Positions 41,476 to 50,729 of a DNA stretch of 64,000 bases are shown here, piece after piece (positions within the stretch are counted from its first letter, which is position 1; each line of letters begins with the position of its first letter). A program made the translations under genes and the position numbers. The stretch spans positions 1 to 64,000 of the forward strand of contig CAJLKN010000002.1 in NCBI GenBank assembly GCA_905207235.1. The letters are read 5' to 3'. The stretch comes from an uncultured Eubacteriales bacterium. Its GTDB lineage: Bacteria > Bacillota > Clostridia > Christensenellales > Borkfalkiaceae. Under the pieces are notes generated by a model, which was not told the DNA's origin, ran no database searches, and worked only from the letters and a program-made list of their open reading frames with translations.

Positions 41476-42528
41476 TTAATATGAACAAAGCATTTTGTCT
41501 ATCGCTATTCCGTATCCCCTTGTCGGGTCATTGACAAATACATGGGTAACCGCGCCTACGAGTTTGCCGTTCTGTACAATCGGACTGCCGCTCATTCCCT
41601 GTACAATTCCGCCCGACAAATCGATGAGCTCAGCATCGTCAATTTTAATGACGAAGTTTCTGTTGTCTTTATTCAAAGGATCTACCTTTACTATGCTGAT
41701 TTCGTATTCTTTGGTGGTATTTGCTTCTACTGTCGAGAAAATACTTGCTTTACCCATCTTTACTTCATTAATTTTTGCGGCTTTTATTTTTTTCAGACCT
41801 GACGTGTCAAAATCTGATGATATTTCGCCAAAAATTCCGCATTCGCAATTTTTGGAAGCCTTACCTATCATATAGTTGCTCTCTATACTCCCTTTCAATT
41901 CTCCGGGATTGCCGCGCAGACCTTTTTTCACGTCGTAAATCGCGCAGGTATAAATGCTTCCGCCGTTTATTTCCATAATATTTTTCGATTGGTCTGTTAC
42001 GGGATGTCCGAGCGATGCGAACGTCTGATTTGTCTTATCTATATAAGTAACCGTTCCTATTCCGTTCACGCTGTCCTTGACGAGCAGACCGAGTTTTTTC
42101 TGCCCGGATGCCTTATCAAGCACGGGATTTACATTTATGCTTGTTTCCTCGCCGTTTCTTATTATATTTACTATAAAATCCTTTGCTGGAAGGCAAAGTG
42201 CGGCGTTCAGGTCTGAAACGCAGTTAATTTCCACTCCGTTTATTTTATCTATAATATCGCCCGTCCTTATTCCGCAATCTCTTGCGGGGCTTACCACCCC
42301 TTCGTCGGTCAGAACGTCGCATATCCCAACCACTTCCACCGTTTTGGTGTTGAGCACAAATCCTGCCGCAAAGCCTCCGAGGTAGAGTTCCCTGTCCTCC
42401 GCATAAGCCGAAAGAGAACTGAATGAAATAAGACATACAAAAACGCATAATAATGTAAACAGCGCCTTTGTGAATTTTTTTGAATAAAGCATACAATTAA
42501 TTTGCGCACGCTTACGCTTTCTATTCAA
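41476..42528 (-). CDS. spoIVB: SpoIVB signalling serine peptidase
   Basis: The protein of up to 350 residues is secreted from the forespore and cleaves the SpoIVFA regulator so that pro-sigma-K can be processed. An N-terminal membrane anchor (about 20-42) precedes a PDZ domain (about 65-140, ARDCGIRTGDIIDKINGVEI) and the S55 peptidase domain. That domain contains SLGHPVTD with the catalytic His and QGMSGSPIVQNGKLVGAVTH with the catalytic Ser (about 313-315). TTG 42528 and ATG 42492 are possible starts; neither has a good ribosome-binding site. It lies downstream of recN, as in B. subtilis. Confidence 0.93.
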   Translation of the reverse strand: MNRKRKRAQINCMLYSKKFTKALFTLLCVFVCLISFSSLSAYAEDRELYLGGFAAGFVLNTKTVEVVGICDVLTDEGVVSPARDCGIRTGDIIDKINGVEINCVSDLNAALCLPAKDFIVNIIRNGEETSINVNPVLDKASGQKKLGLLVKDSVNGIGTVTYIDKTNQTFASLGHPVTDQSKNIMEINGGSIYTCAIYDVKKGLRGNPGELKGSIESNYMIGKASKNCECGIFGEISSDFDTSGLKKIKAAKINEVKMGKASIFSTVEANTTKEYEISIVKVDPLNKDNRNFVIKIDDAELIDLSGGIVQGMSGSPIVQNGKLVGAVTHVFVNDPTRGYGIAIDKMLCSY

Positions 42529-42578
42529 AAGAAATAAAAATGCTTTGCAGTTGATTTAAAGATTATTGCATTTGAAAA

Positions 42579-42609
42579 AAGGTCACCGCGCAATATGCGC
42601 GATGACCTT
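42579..42609 (-). terminator. Terminator of the recN transcript
   Basis: AAGGTCACCGCGC pairs with GCGCGATGACCTT across a short ATAT-centred loop. On the minus strand a T-run follows. Confidence 0.85.
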
Positions 42610-42660
42610 ATTTTTTTAATAAAAGCTCAAAATTAAGAGCCGTTTGCCGTTAATAATATA

Positions 42661-44340
42661 TTATTTTCCGAACTGTGCCATAAGCTGTTTTGCGTGCTCC
42701 CTTGCGGCATCTGTGCGGATATTGCCCGTCAGTCTTACAAGCTCGTCGATTTTTTCGTCATCATTGAGCTTTCTGACTTTTGTAACTGTTTTGGCATTCT
42801 CTTCAATCTTATAAATTAGAAACTGCGCGTCGCTTGCCGCACAAACCTGCGGCAGGTGCGAAACGGCGATAATCTGCGTCTGCTGGGCAATATCGATAAA
42901 CTTCTGAGCAACAGTGATTGCCGTCATTCCGCTTATGCCGGCATCGATTTCATCGAAAATATAAGTTGAAATGCCGTTAATTCCCTTTAACTGCGTTTTT
43001 ATCGCAAGCATCAGACGGCTCATCTCGCCGCCCGAAATAACTTTGCTGAGCGGCTTTAAAGGTTCGCCTTTGTTGGCTGAAAACATAAAACAAACGCTGT
43101 CTTCGCCGTTATAAGACATCAAATTTGCCGTTGCTCTGTCGTAATTATTGAAATTGACGACCATATTAGCGTTGGCAATGTTGAGACTTTTAAGCTGTGT
43201 TACAACATCTGCACAAAGTTTTGGGGCGCATTTGCGCCTGATTTCCGTAAGGCGGACGCAAGCGGAATATATTTTGTCGTCTATGTCGTTTAATTTTTTG
43301 TTGAGTTTTTCGAGTTGCTCTTCGCTGTTGACGAGGTTCTGATATTCCTCACGAGCCTTATCCAGAAAGGCGAGCACCGCGTCTTCGTCAGGACCGTATT
43401 TTTTAATAAGTTTTTCGATAAGGTCGATACGCTCTTCAATCTGCGAGGCTTCGCGTTCGTCGAAGTTCACCTCGTCCGCGGTATCGGCAAGCGTTCTAGA
43501 AATATCTTCCGCTTCGGCGTAAAGATTGTCGAGGCGGGCATAAATTTCGGAATATTCCTCGCTTATGTCTGCAATCTGCGCAACGTTCCTTCTGCATGCA
43601 GATATAAGGTCAACGCAACCTCCGTCTGACGAAAAGATTTCGGCAGAACCGTTTAGCGCAGAAAGAATTTTTTCTGCATTATGCATAAGATTGCGCTTTG
43701 TTTTAAGGCTTTCGTACTCGCCGGGCTGAATTTCTGCGCCCTCTATTTCCTTAATCTGATAATCGAGGATATCCAGCCTGCGCTCTCTTTCGGCTTCGTC
43801 GCCGCCGAGCATAGCAATCTGCTTTTTTATATCTTTTTTAACTGAAATCGCCTTTGAAAGCTCTTCCTTTATTTTATCGGACTGCTCCGCGCAAAGCCCG
43901 TCTATAACTTTGAGCTGGTTTGCTTCATTCAAAAGAAAGAAATGTTCGCTCTGACCGTGCACATCGACAAGGCGCGAAGTAACAGTTTTAAGCATCGATG
44001 CTGTAACGGAGTTGCCGTTGATTTTAATGCTTCCCCTGCCGTCAGAAGTAAATTTTCTTGTTATAATTATCTGCCCGTCGCAATCGATATCCAATTCTTC
44101 CACCGCCTTCGCCGCCTCGCTTTCAGAGTCAACGACAAATTCGGCTTTAACAGACGCTTCGCTCTCACCGTAGCGGATCATAGATTTATCCGCTTTTGAA
44201 CCGAGCACAAAATTTATCGAATCGAGAATGACCGACTTGCCCGAACCCGTTTCACCCGACAAAACGTTGAGTTTGGGGTCAAATTCTATGTCTGCGCTGT
44301 CAATCAACGCAATATTTTTTATTAATAATCTGTTGAGCAT
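42661..44340 (-). CDS. recN: DNA repair ATPase RecN
   Basis: The 559-residue SMC-like protein helps double-strand break repair. Walker A is GETGSGKSVILDSINFVLG near residue 30, the ABC signature SGGEMSRLMLAIK is near 440, and the Walker B IFDEIDAGISG follows. The two halves of the ATPase are joined by a coiled-coil arm with many Lys/Glu/Leu. It starts 8 bases after argR ends, in the conserved Firmicutes order argR-recN-spoIVB. Confidence 0.96.
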   Translation of the reverse strand: MLNRLLIKNIALIDSADIEFDPKLNVLSGETGSGKSVILDSINFVLGSKADKSMIRYGESEASVKAEFVVDSESEAAKAVEELDIDCDGQIIITRKFTSDGRGSIKINGNSVTASMLKTVTSRLVDVHGQSEHFFLLNEANQLKVIDGLCAEQSDKIKEELSKAISVKKDIKKQIAMLGGDEAERERRLDILDYQIKEIEGAEIQPGEYESLKTKRNLMHNAEKILSALNGSAEIFSSDGGCVDLISACRRNVAQIADISEEYSEIYARLDNLYAEAEDISRTLADTADEVNFDEREASQIEERIDLIEKLIKKYGPDEDAVLAFLDKAREEYQNLVNSEEQLEKLNKKLNDIDDKIYSACVRLTEIRRKCAPKLCADVVTQLKSLNIANANMVVNFNNYDRATANLMSYNGEDSVCFMFSANKGEPLKPLSKVISGGEMSRLMLAIKTQLKGINGISTYIFDEIDAGISGMTAITVAQKFIDIAQQTQIIAVSHLPQVCAASDAQFLIYKIEENAKTVTKVRKLNDDEKIDELVRLTGNIRTDAAREHAKQLMAQFGK

Positions 44341-44348
44341 TACCGCTT

Positions 44349-44801
44349 TTATTTAACGTATTCTTTAAGTCTTTCAACTACGAGCGAGGTGTCTTCCGTG
44401 CTGTCAACGACAATCAAAACAGTATCGTCTCCCGCAACCGAGCCGATTATTTCAGGAAATTGAAGAGAATCGACGAACGCGCCCGCCGTAGAGCCGTTTC
44501 CGCGCATGGTTTTTATAATTATTATATTGTTCGCAGAATTTATGCTCTGAACGCATTCTCTGAAAAGGTTGCGCATTTTATTGGTAACGGCGTCGCCCTC
44601 GTTTTCTATATAGGCATATTTATACTTTTTGGTAGTACCCGCAACCTTATAGAGTTTCAGATCTTTGATATCGCGCGAAATCGTAGCCTGCGTAACATTG
44701 AAATTGAGTTTATTGAGTTCTGCGCAGAGCTCTTCCTGCGTTTCAATGTCCTTTTTGGAAATAATATCGAGAATTGTTGCTTGTCTTGCGTTTCTGTGCA
44801 T
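44349..44801 (-). CDS. argR: Arginine repressor ArgR/AhrC
   Basis: The 150-residue regulator has an N-terminal winged helix with VTQATISRDIKDL and a C-terminal oligomerisation and arginine-binding domain (MRGNGSTAGAFVDSLQFPEIIGSVAGDDTVLIV, seen in two parts). It controls arginine genes elsewhere in the genome, because none are visible here. It lies 1 base after nadK ends. Confidence 0.95.
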   Translation of the reverse strand: MHRNARQATILDIISKKDIETQEELCAELNKLNFNVTQATISRDIKDLKLYKVAGTTKKYKYAYIENEGDAVTNKMRNLFRECVQSINSANNIIIIKTMRGNGSTAGAFVDSLQFPEIIGSVAGDDTVLIVVDSTEDTSLVVERLKEYVK

Positions 44802-44802
44802 A

Positions 44803-45615
44803 TCAGGTGCTCCATTTATTGAGTTTTATTAATAACTTGTTGAAGAAATTTCTGTTTGGCGAAGTTATGAATTCAAGGTCGAATTCCGCCCTGGAAATTT
44901 CAATTTTGCCGTCGCCGAAAAGGCAATCTTCCGCCACGCCGTCAACTATTATATTGAGCGCGCCTCTGTCATCCTGCCTTGAAATGGTCAAAATAGATTT
45001 ATCGCTATAAACAACGGGTCGCGAATGCAGCGAATGAGCGCAGATGGGCGTCATAATGAATGCATTGATGTCGGGCGTGAGTATCGAACCGCCCGCGGCG
45101 AGCGAATATGCCGTGGACCCCGTCGGCGTACTTACGATAAGTCCGTCCGCTGTATAATTATCTACTGTTGAACCGTCGATAGCCGCCTCAAGATTGACCG
45201 TATTCGAGAATGCGTTTCCCGAGGTGCAGCGCTGTATTACGAGATCGTTGAGAGCATAGTATATCTTTCCGCAATAATTAATTTTCAGCAGGCTGCGCTT
45301 CTGCGTTGAATAATTGCCCGAGCAAAGCATTTCAAGCGCATAATTGAGCTTTTCAGGCTCAAATTCAGCCAAAAAACCTATATGTCCGTAGTTTATGCCT
45401 AGAATTTTAATGCCTCTTTTAGCACATTCCGAAGCGACCGTAAGAATTGTTCCGTCCCCGCCGAACACAAGCAGGACGTCCAGCCCGTCAAGATTTGCGC
45501 TATCCTCTGCCACTCTGCATTGAATATTTTTCTCTTTGAAGGTGCGAACGACCGTGTCGATATAATCGGTATTCTGAAAATACTTCTTTTTATAAAACAA
45601 TCCCACCGCCATCAT
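44803..45615 (-). CDS. nadK: NAD kinase
   Basis: The 270-residue enzyme phosphorylates NAD to NADP. The motif FGGDGTIL (catalytic Asp) and the second glycine-rich region PTGSTAYSLAAGG are intact, with LNDLVIQR between. The start MMAVGLFYKKKYF at 45615 is chosen; the frame is open upstream but contains the promoter. No ribosome-binding site is present, and the predicted transcription start coincides with the ATG, so the mRNA is probably leaderless. Confidence 0.94.
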   Translation of the reverse strand: MMAVGLFYKKKYFQNTDYIDTVVRTFKEKNIQCRVAEDSANLDGLDVLLVFGGDGTILTVASECAKRGIKILGINYGHIGFLAEFEPEKLNYALEMLCSGNYSTQKRSLLKINYCGKIYYALNDLVIQRCTSGNAFSNTVNLEAAIDGSTVDNYTADGLIVSTPTGSTAYSLAAGGSILTPDINAFIMTPICAHSLHSRPVVYSDKSILTISRQDDRGALNIIVDGVAEDCLFGDGKIEISRAEFDLEFITSPNRNFFNKLLIKLNKWST

Positions 45616-45622
45616 ATGTATA

Positions 45623-45651
45623 ATTATACCATACAATATACAAATATGCAA
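45623..45651 (-). promoter_or_regulatory. nadK promoter predicting a leaderless transcript
   Basis: On the minus strand TTGCAT (45651-45646) and TATAAT (45628-45623) are 17 bases apart. Seven bases beyond the -10 box is 45616, and the ATG begins at 45615. Confidence 0.75.
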
Positions 45652-45668
45652 GAAAGTACGCTAAATTT

Positions 45669-46427
45669 TTACAATTTAACGTACTTTAAAAGTGTATTTA
45701 TTGAATTTTCACAGCCGCCGTTTTTGCGCAGCAGAATGAGGTATTCTTTATTTTTATCTGCTTTAATAGGGGCATTTGTAAGGGCTAAAGGCATCAGGTT
45801 ACAACCGAGCGCAAAATTATAAATTTTTTCTATGACCCTTTTGTGCACTTCCGGGTCGCGCACTATGCCGTTTTTGCCCACCCTTGCGCCTTGACATTCA
45901 AACTGTGGCTTTATGAGCGCTATTATCTCTTTCCCGTCGGATAAGACCTCTGCCGCTTTATCTAGTATATAAGTAAGCGAAATAAAACTGACGTCGATAA
46001 CAATGCCGTCTGGCTGCTCGTCAAATAAATCTTTTGAAAGCTCTCTCGCATTTAAATTATCTATTATGACGATATTTTTATCCAAAAGGCTTTTGTCAAG
46101 CTGATTTTCGCCTACGTCTATGCAATAAACCTTTTTTGCCCCGTTCTGAAGCAGACAATCGGTAAAACCGCCCGTGCTGGCGCCTATATCGGCAAAAATT
46201 TTATCTTTGACGTCAAAGGAAAAATCGTCGAGTGCTTTTGCAAGTTTGTAACCTCCGTTGGAAACAAAACTGCGCTCGCGCTCGGCAAATACTATAATAT
46301 CGGACGGATTATATTCGTATGACGGCTGAACGATTTTGCCGTTGATGCGGACAAAACCTTCTTTGATCGCCGCGGCGGCTTTGGTCCTCGAGCCGTATTT
46401 TTCTGTCAGATATTTATCTAATCGCAT
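45669..46427 (-). CDS. tlyA: TlyA-family rRNA 2'-O-methyltransferase / hemolysin A homologue
   Basis: The 252-residue protein has an S4 domain at the N-terminus (MRLDKYLTEKYGSRTKAAAAI) and an FtsJ-like SAM-dependent methyltransferase domain (FADIGASTGGFTDCLLQNGA, DVSFISL, IKPQFE). TlyA of mycobacteria methylates 16S and 23S rRNA. Its start overlaps the end of dxs by 14 bases. Confidence 0.93.
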   Translation of the reverse strand: MRLDKYLTEKYGSRTKAAAAIKEGFVRINGKIVQPSYEYNPSDIIVFAERERSFVSNGGYKLAKALDDFSFDVKDKIFADIGASTGGFTDCLLQNGAKKVYCIDVGENQLDKSLLDKNIVIIDNLNARELSKDLFDEQPDGIVIDVSFISLTYILDKAAEVLSDGKEIIALIKPQFECQGARVGKNGIVRDPEVHKRVIEKIYNFALGCNLMPLALTNAPIKADKNKEYLILLRKNGGCENSINTLLKYVKL

Positions 46428-48141
46428 CGGAAAGTATATAATTTATAACATTTTCAACTGAAATTCCGTATTCCGCCGTCAGTTCGGCAATGCCTCCGTG
46501 GGGAATAAATACGTCGGGATAAGCAAAATTTTTAATAATCTTGCCGCTCTGGCTGAAATACTGGTCAATGTGCGCGCCGAACCCGCCGATTAATGCATTA
46601 TCTTCGAGCGTTATTATATGTTTTTCCTTTATGCCGTCGAGAAATTCAGTGTCGAGAGGCTTTACAAATCTGGCATTTACGACGCAGACTTCAACCCCTT
46701 TGTGCGACGCAGCTTCAGCGCATTTGATTGCGAGTGATATCATTCGCTCGCCGCAGGCGAGAATTACAACGTCTTTGCCCTCGCGCATGACCTCCCATTT
46801 TCCGAAGCGCAAAGGTCTGTCATCAGAAAATTTAACAAGTCCATCTTTGGGGTATCTGATTGCAAGAGGTCCGTCAAAGCGCGCGGCGCACTCAATCATT
46901 TTAGAAAATTCTTCTACATCTTTCGGAACGGCGATGGTGAGATTGGGTATAAGGCTGAGATACGACAAATCGAAAGCGCCCTGGTGCGTTTCACCGTCGG
47001 AGCCTGAAATTCCCGCCCTGTCTATGCATAAAGTTACGGGGAGGTTCTGACTGCATATATCGACGAGAACTTCGTCGAAAGCGCGTTGAAGAAAGGTCGA
47101 ATAAACTGCATAAAAAGGCTTGAGCCCCTGGGTTGCGAGGGCTGCGCATACGACTGCGGCATGACCTTCGCAAATTCCCGCATCGATAGAACGCTGAGGA
47201 AATTTTTTAAAAAATTCCGAAAGTCCCACGCTCGGCGTCATTGCCGCCGTTACTGCGATAATATTTTTATCCTTTTCCGCAAGGCGCGTCAAAGTTTTAC
47301 CGAGTACTTCGGAATATTCCGTATGGTGCTGTCTGCTTGCCGAAATTCCGTGAGTTTCCTGCGGGTTTTCCTCACAGTATGAATACCCCTTGCCTTTTAT
47401 CGTCTGAACATGTAAAATTACGGGGCGGGTTTTCAATTTTTCCTTAATTTCGGTCAGTTTATCTATCATGCAGCTGAGGTCATTGCCGTCGTAAACGCCG
47501 TCGTAAGACAATCCGAAACGCTCAAAAATTGTTTCGTGCCTGCGTTTTTTGGCTTTAAGCTCGCTCTCGCTGCTCAGCTTTTCCAGATACTCGTGCATTG
47601 TTCCGACTGTCGGCGAAATGGACATTCGGTTATCGTTTAGAATAATAAGAACTTTCGTATTCTTTTCGCTTACGCTGTTGAACGCCTCGTAAACAAGCCC
47701 GTTGCTGAAAGATCCGTCCCCTATTACGGATATTACGTTGAAATTTTCGCCCTTTATGTCGCGGGCTTTGGCAATACCCAGCGCTGCGGAAACTGAAGTT
47801 CCCGCATGCCCGGTGTTATAACAGTCGTAAGGGCTCTCCTCACGCTTGGGAAAGCCGGACAGCCCGCCGAATTTTCTTAAAGTATTGAATTTTGATGCGC
47901 GACCGGAAAGCAATTTATGCGAATAGCACTGATGCCCTACGTCAAATATAATTTTATCCGTGGGGAAATCGAACACATAATGAAGCGCGACGGTAAGTTC
48001 CACCATGCCGAGATTGGATGCAAGGTGCCCGCCGTTTTTCATTACGGTATCAATTATTCTGCTGCGCAATTCGTCGCAAAGAGCATTGAGCTCTTCGCGC
48101 GACATGCTTTTCAGTTGTGGTATATTTTCGTCATCAAGCAT
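46414..48141 (-). CDS. dxs: 1-deoxy-D-xylulose-5-phosphate synthase
   Basis: The 575-residue thiamine-diphosphate enzyme starts the MEP isoprenoid pathway. ThDP binding is shown by GDGSFSNGLVYEAFN...LNDNRMS; the catalytic Glu is in DAGICEGHAAV; the transketolase C-terminal domain ends the protein. At 575 residues it is shorter than the common 620, mainly at the N-terminus and in the linker, but all core motifs are present. It works with ispA and ispH nearby in this window. Confidence 0.95.
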   Translation of the reverse strand: MLDDENIPQLKSMSREELNALCDELRSRIIDTVMKNGGHLASNLGMVELTVALHYVFDFPTDKIIFDVGHQCYSHKLLSGRASKFNTLRKFGGLSGFPKREESPYDCYNTGHAGTSVSAALGIAKARDIKGENFNVISVIGDGSFSNGLVYEAFNSVSEKNTKVLIILNDNRMSISPTVGTMHEYLEKLSSESELKAKKRRHETIFERFGLSYDGVYDGNDLSCMIDKLTEIKEKLKTRPVILHVQTIKGKGYSYCEENPQETHGISASRQHHTEYSEVLGKTLTRLAEKDKNIIAVTAAMTPSVGLSEFFKKFPQRSIDAGICEGHAAVVCAALATQGLKPFYAVYSTFLQRAFDEVLVDICSQNLPVTLCIDRAGISGSDGETHQGAFDLSYLSLIPNLTIAVPKDVEEFSKMIECAARFDGPLAIRYPKDGLVKFSDDRPLRFGKWEVMREGKDVVILACGERMISLAIKCAEAASHKGVEVCVVNARFVKPLDTEFLDGIKEKHIITLEDNALIGGFGAHIDQYFSQSGKIIKNFAYPDVFIPHGGIAELTAEYGISVENVINYILSDAIR

Positions 48142-48147
48142 AATAAT

Positions 48148-49026
48148 TTAAAGCTGTCTTGTCTTTACAAAATTTACAAAGTCGTATAAAAATGCCGTAT
48201 CTCCGTCCAATCCGTCAATTATTCTTATGCAATCGTCTCCGATAACGTCGACGCGCAGCTTGCAGTTGTCCAGTCCGTAAACCTTTATGCCGGTAAGTTT
48301 GCCTTCCTTTTCGTCCTTGCCAAGGCTTTTGCCAGTCTTTTCGAACGCACCCTCGACGTCGAGAATGTCGTCCGTAAGCTGAAAGAGATAGCCTATCTTA
48401 CTGCCGAGCATTTTTAGTTCGGAAAAATACTTGCCGCCGTTGAGAATGGACGGCGTTACTGTCGCGGCAGTTATTAGCTTTCCCGTCTTTTTGCTGTAAA
48501 TGAATTCGAGGTCGTCTTCGCTGACGCTGTCGTCTTTTTCATGCAGAATATCGGCAGATTGTCCCGCAATCATGCCGTAAATGCCCGCGCAATCGCACAT
48601 ATATTTCGCCGCGGAAACATATTCGTTGCCCTTGAAACACTGATCAAATAGTATCGAATATGCAGTGTTAAGCAGGCCGTCTCCCGCCAGAATGGCGTTT
48701 GCCGCGCCGAAAACCTTGTGATTTGACGGTTGCCCGCGCCTGAAATCATCGTTGTCCATATCGGGCAAATCGTCGTGTATGAGAGAATAAGTATGAATAA
48801 GTTCGAGGGCGAGCGCAAAATCTATAACGCTCTCCTTATCCGTCCCAATCGCATCGGCGACGGCGAGCATGAGAACGGGACGGATACGTTTTCCGCCGAG
48901 CATTAAACTGTAAGTTAAACTCCTGTTCAGAATATCGGGAGTGCAGTCGAGTTTATTGCAGAACTCATCGAGTCTTTTATTGAACAAAGCGAGATAATCG
49001 CCGTAACGTTTATCGAAACCGCTCAA
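48148..49026 (-). CDS. ispA: Farnesyl/geranyl diphosphate synthase
   Basis: The 292-residue polyprenyl synthase contains GGKRIRPVL, the first Asp-rich motif HDDLPDMDNDDFRRG and the second QLTDDILDVEG. I choose the start TTG 49026, served by AAGGAG with 9-base spacing, two bases after the folD stop; the frame upstream runs through folD. The direct folD-ispA junction is notable, because xseA and xseB usually lie between them. Confidence 0.94.
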   Translation of the reverse strand: MSGFDKRYGDYLALFNKRLDEFCNKLDCTPDILNRSLTYSLMLGGKRIRPVLMLAVADAIGTDKESVIDFALALELIHTYSLIHDDLPDMDNDDFRRGQPSNHKVFGAANAILAGDGLLNTAYSILFDQCFKGNEYVSAAKYMCDCAGIYGMIAGQSADILHEKDDSVSEDDLEFIYSKKTGKLITAATVTPSILNGGKYFSELKMLGSKIGYLFQLTDDILDVEGAFEKTGKSLGKDEKEGKLTGIKVYGLDNCKLRVDVIGDDCIRIIDGLDGDTAFLYDFVNFVKTRQL

Positions 49027-49028
49027 AA

Positions 49029-49877
49029 TCAAACGCTCCTTTTTGCAGCTTCCAAAGTATTGTACATGAGCATAGTTATGGTCATCGGACCTACGCCGCC
49101 GGGTACGGGCGTGATGTATGAACATTTTTCTTTGACGTTTTCAAAATCCACGTCGCCGCACAATTTGCCATTTTCGTCGCGGTCCATACCGACGTCAATA
49201 ACGACGGCTCCCTCTTTTACCATATCAGCCGTTATAAATTTAGCTTTGCCTATCGCCGCAACGAGGATATCTGCCTGAAGGCACTGTTCGCGGAGATCTT
49301 TGGTCTTGCTGTGGCACACCGTAACCGTAGCGTCCGCATTGAGAAGAAGCATTGCCATAGGTTTGCCGACTATGTTCGAGCGCCCTACCACAACGGCTTT
49401 TTTGCCCTTGGGGTTTATCCCTTCGCGTTCGAGCATCTTCATAACGCCGTTGGGCGTACAAGCCACAAGGCACTCCCTGTTCATGCACAGGCTGCCCATA
49501 TTTTCGGCGCAGAAACCGTCAACGTCCTTGCTCATGGGTATGAGCGCAAGTATTTTTTCGCTGTCAAGATGTGCGGGTAACGGAAGCTGAACAAGAATTC
49601 CATTAATATTATCGTCTGAAACGAGGGACGAAACTAACTCTTCCGCCTCTTTCTGCGACGTCTCTGCGGGTAGATAATATGCATAAGATTTTATGCCAAC
49701 CTCTTCGCACGCTTTGATTTTGTTGCGCACATAAACTTTGGAGGCACTGTTGTCGCCTATCAGAACGACGGCGAGACCTATTTCCCTGCCGTGTTTTTGT
49801 CTGAATTCTTCAACGCCGCGGCGTATTTCCTGTCTTATACCCTGCGAATGAGCTTTTCCGTCGATTAATTTATACAT
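49029..49877 (-). CDS. folD: Methylenetetrahydrofolate dehydrogenase / cyclohydrolase
   Basis: The 282-residue bifunctional enzyme interconverts 5,10-methylene- and 10-formyl-tetrahydrofolate. Motifs include YVRNKIKACEEVGI with the catalytic Lys, GILVQLPLPAHLD and the NADP-binding VVGRSNIVGKPMAMLLL. It overlaps nusB by 8 bases. Confidence 0.96.
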   Translation of the reverse strand: MYKLIDGKAHSQGIRQEIRRGVEEFRQKHGREIGLAVVLIGDNSASKVYVRNKIKACEEVGIKSYAYYLPAETSQKEAEELVSSLVSDDNINGILVQLPLPAHLDSEKILALIPMSKDVDGFCAENMGSLCMNRECLVACTPNGVMKMLEREGINPKGKKAVVVGRSNIVGKPMAMLLLNADATVTVCHSKTKDLREQCLQADILVAAIGKAKFITADMVKEGAVVIDVGMDRDENGKLCGDVDFENVKEKCSYITPVPGGVGPMTITMLMYNTLEAAKRSV

Positions 49878-50268
49878 TTGTACCTCCTATTGCAGAAGAC
49901 AATACGCCCGTTATGAACGAAGCGCTCTTTTCCGATGAAAATTTTGAAGCGATATTTGCAGCTTCGTTCAACGAAACTTTGACGGGGATATCGTCCATAT
50001 ACAAAATTTCGGCGAGAGCGATGAGCATTATGCTCTTATCTGCGGGATAGATGCGTTTTTCGGGAAACGAAAGAGATTTTTCGTCGAGTAGGGCAAAAAA
50101 CTCGTCAGAATGCTGTTTTATTATTTCCAGCACCTTGTCGCAGTACTGCTTGTCCGCGTCGTCGAGTTTATCAAGCCTGTACATATGGTTTTTGAAAGCC
50201 TCGTCAACAGGGGAAAACTGGGAAGCAAAAATAATTTTAAAAAGTGTTTCGCGCGCAACTGTTCTCAT
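49870..50268 (-). CDS. nusB: Transcription antitermination factor NusB
   Basis: The 132-residue all-helical protein, with TARETLFKIIFASQFS-like and SLNEAANIASKFSSEKSASFITGVL segments (the first reads VARETLFKI here), forms with NusE the BoxA-binding complex for rRNA transcription. A ribosome-binding site AAGGAAAAATT precedes the ATG. It lies 65 bases after asp23, with a hairpin between. Confidence 0.93.
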   Translation of the reverse strand: MRTVARETLFKIIFASQFSPVDEAFKNHMYRLDKLDDADKQYCDKVLEIIKQHSDEFFALLDEKSLSFPEKRIYPADKSIMLIALAEILYMDDIPVKVSLNEAANIASKFSSEKSASFITGVLSSAIGGTNV

Positions 50269-50289
50269 AATTTTTCCTTAAATAGAAAT

Positions 50290-50315
50290 ATTCCCTTAAG
50301 TTTATTAAGGGAATA
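50290..50315 (-). repeat. Hairpin between asp23 and nusB
   Basis: TATTCCCTTAA pairs with TTAAGGGAATA across a short AT-rich loop. No T-run follows, so it is more likely an RNA-processing or partial termination element than a full terminator. The nusB site lies just beyond it. Confidence 0.55.
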
Positions 50316-50332
50316 TACGTTAAATATTTTCT

Positions 50333-50662
50333 TTAAATAATAGCGTTTTCAGGGAAATTTACGTCCTGAATGTGAACATCCACCTTATCAACCTTGTATT
50401 TAGTCATAGATTCAACGTTGTGTTTGATGGACTGTTGTATGCGGAAAGCAAGCGACGGTACATTGTAGCCATAGTCCACTTTTACGCTTATATCTGCGAC
50501 GATGCCCTGCTTTTCGAAAAAGAGCTTTATGCCCTTGTTCTTAGTATTGAGCAAATCGACGCCGTCAACTTCGGATACAGCCAGAGAAACTATGCCGCTC
50601 ACGATACCCGCATTGTATGAGATTTTGCCTTTCTGGGTTGAATCAGGTCTGATATGTGCCAT
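50333..50662 (-). CDS. Asp23/Gls24 family protein (YqhY-like)
   Basis: The 109-residue protein has the family segments GKISYNAGIVSGIVSLAVSEVDGV and VADISVKVDYGYNVPSLAFRIQQSIKHNVE. In B. subtilis YqhY lies between accBC and nusB and affects fatty-acid synthesis. Here it keeps the nusB link, but accB and accC are absent, and spoIIIAH lies directly upstream. TAGGAGAATTGT precedes the ATG. Confidence 0.92.
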   Translation of the reverse strand: MAHIRPDSTQKGKISYNAGIVSGIVSLAVSEVDGVDLLNTKNKGIKLFFEKQGIVADISVKVDYGYNVPSLAFRIQQSIKHNVESMTKYKVDKVDVHIQDVNFPENAII

Positions 50663-50700
50663 ACAATTCTCCTAAGGCGGAACCACTCCGCTTCTTAATT

Positions 50701-50729
50701 ATTATAGCACAATACTTATCATTTTGCAA
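50701..50729 (-). promoter_or_regulatory. Vegetative promoter of the asp23-nusB-folD operon
   Basis: On the minus strand TTGCAA (50729-50724) and TATAAT (50706-50701) are 17 bases apart. The leader then contains a small GC hairpin (about 50,672-50,690). This promoter separates the housekeeping genes from the sporulation operon upstream. Confidence 0.8.
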
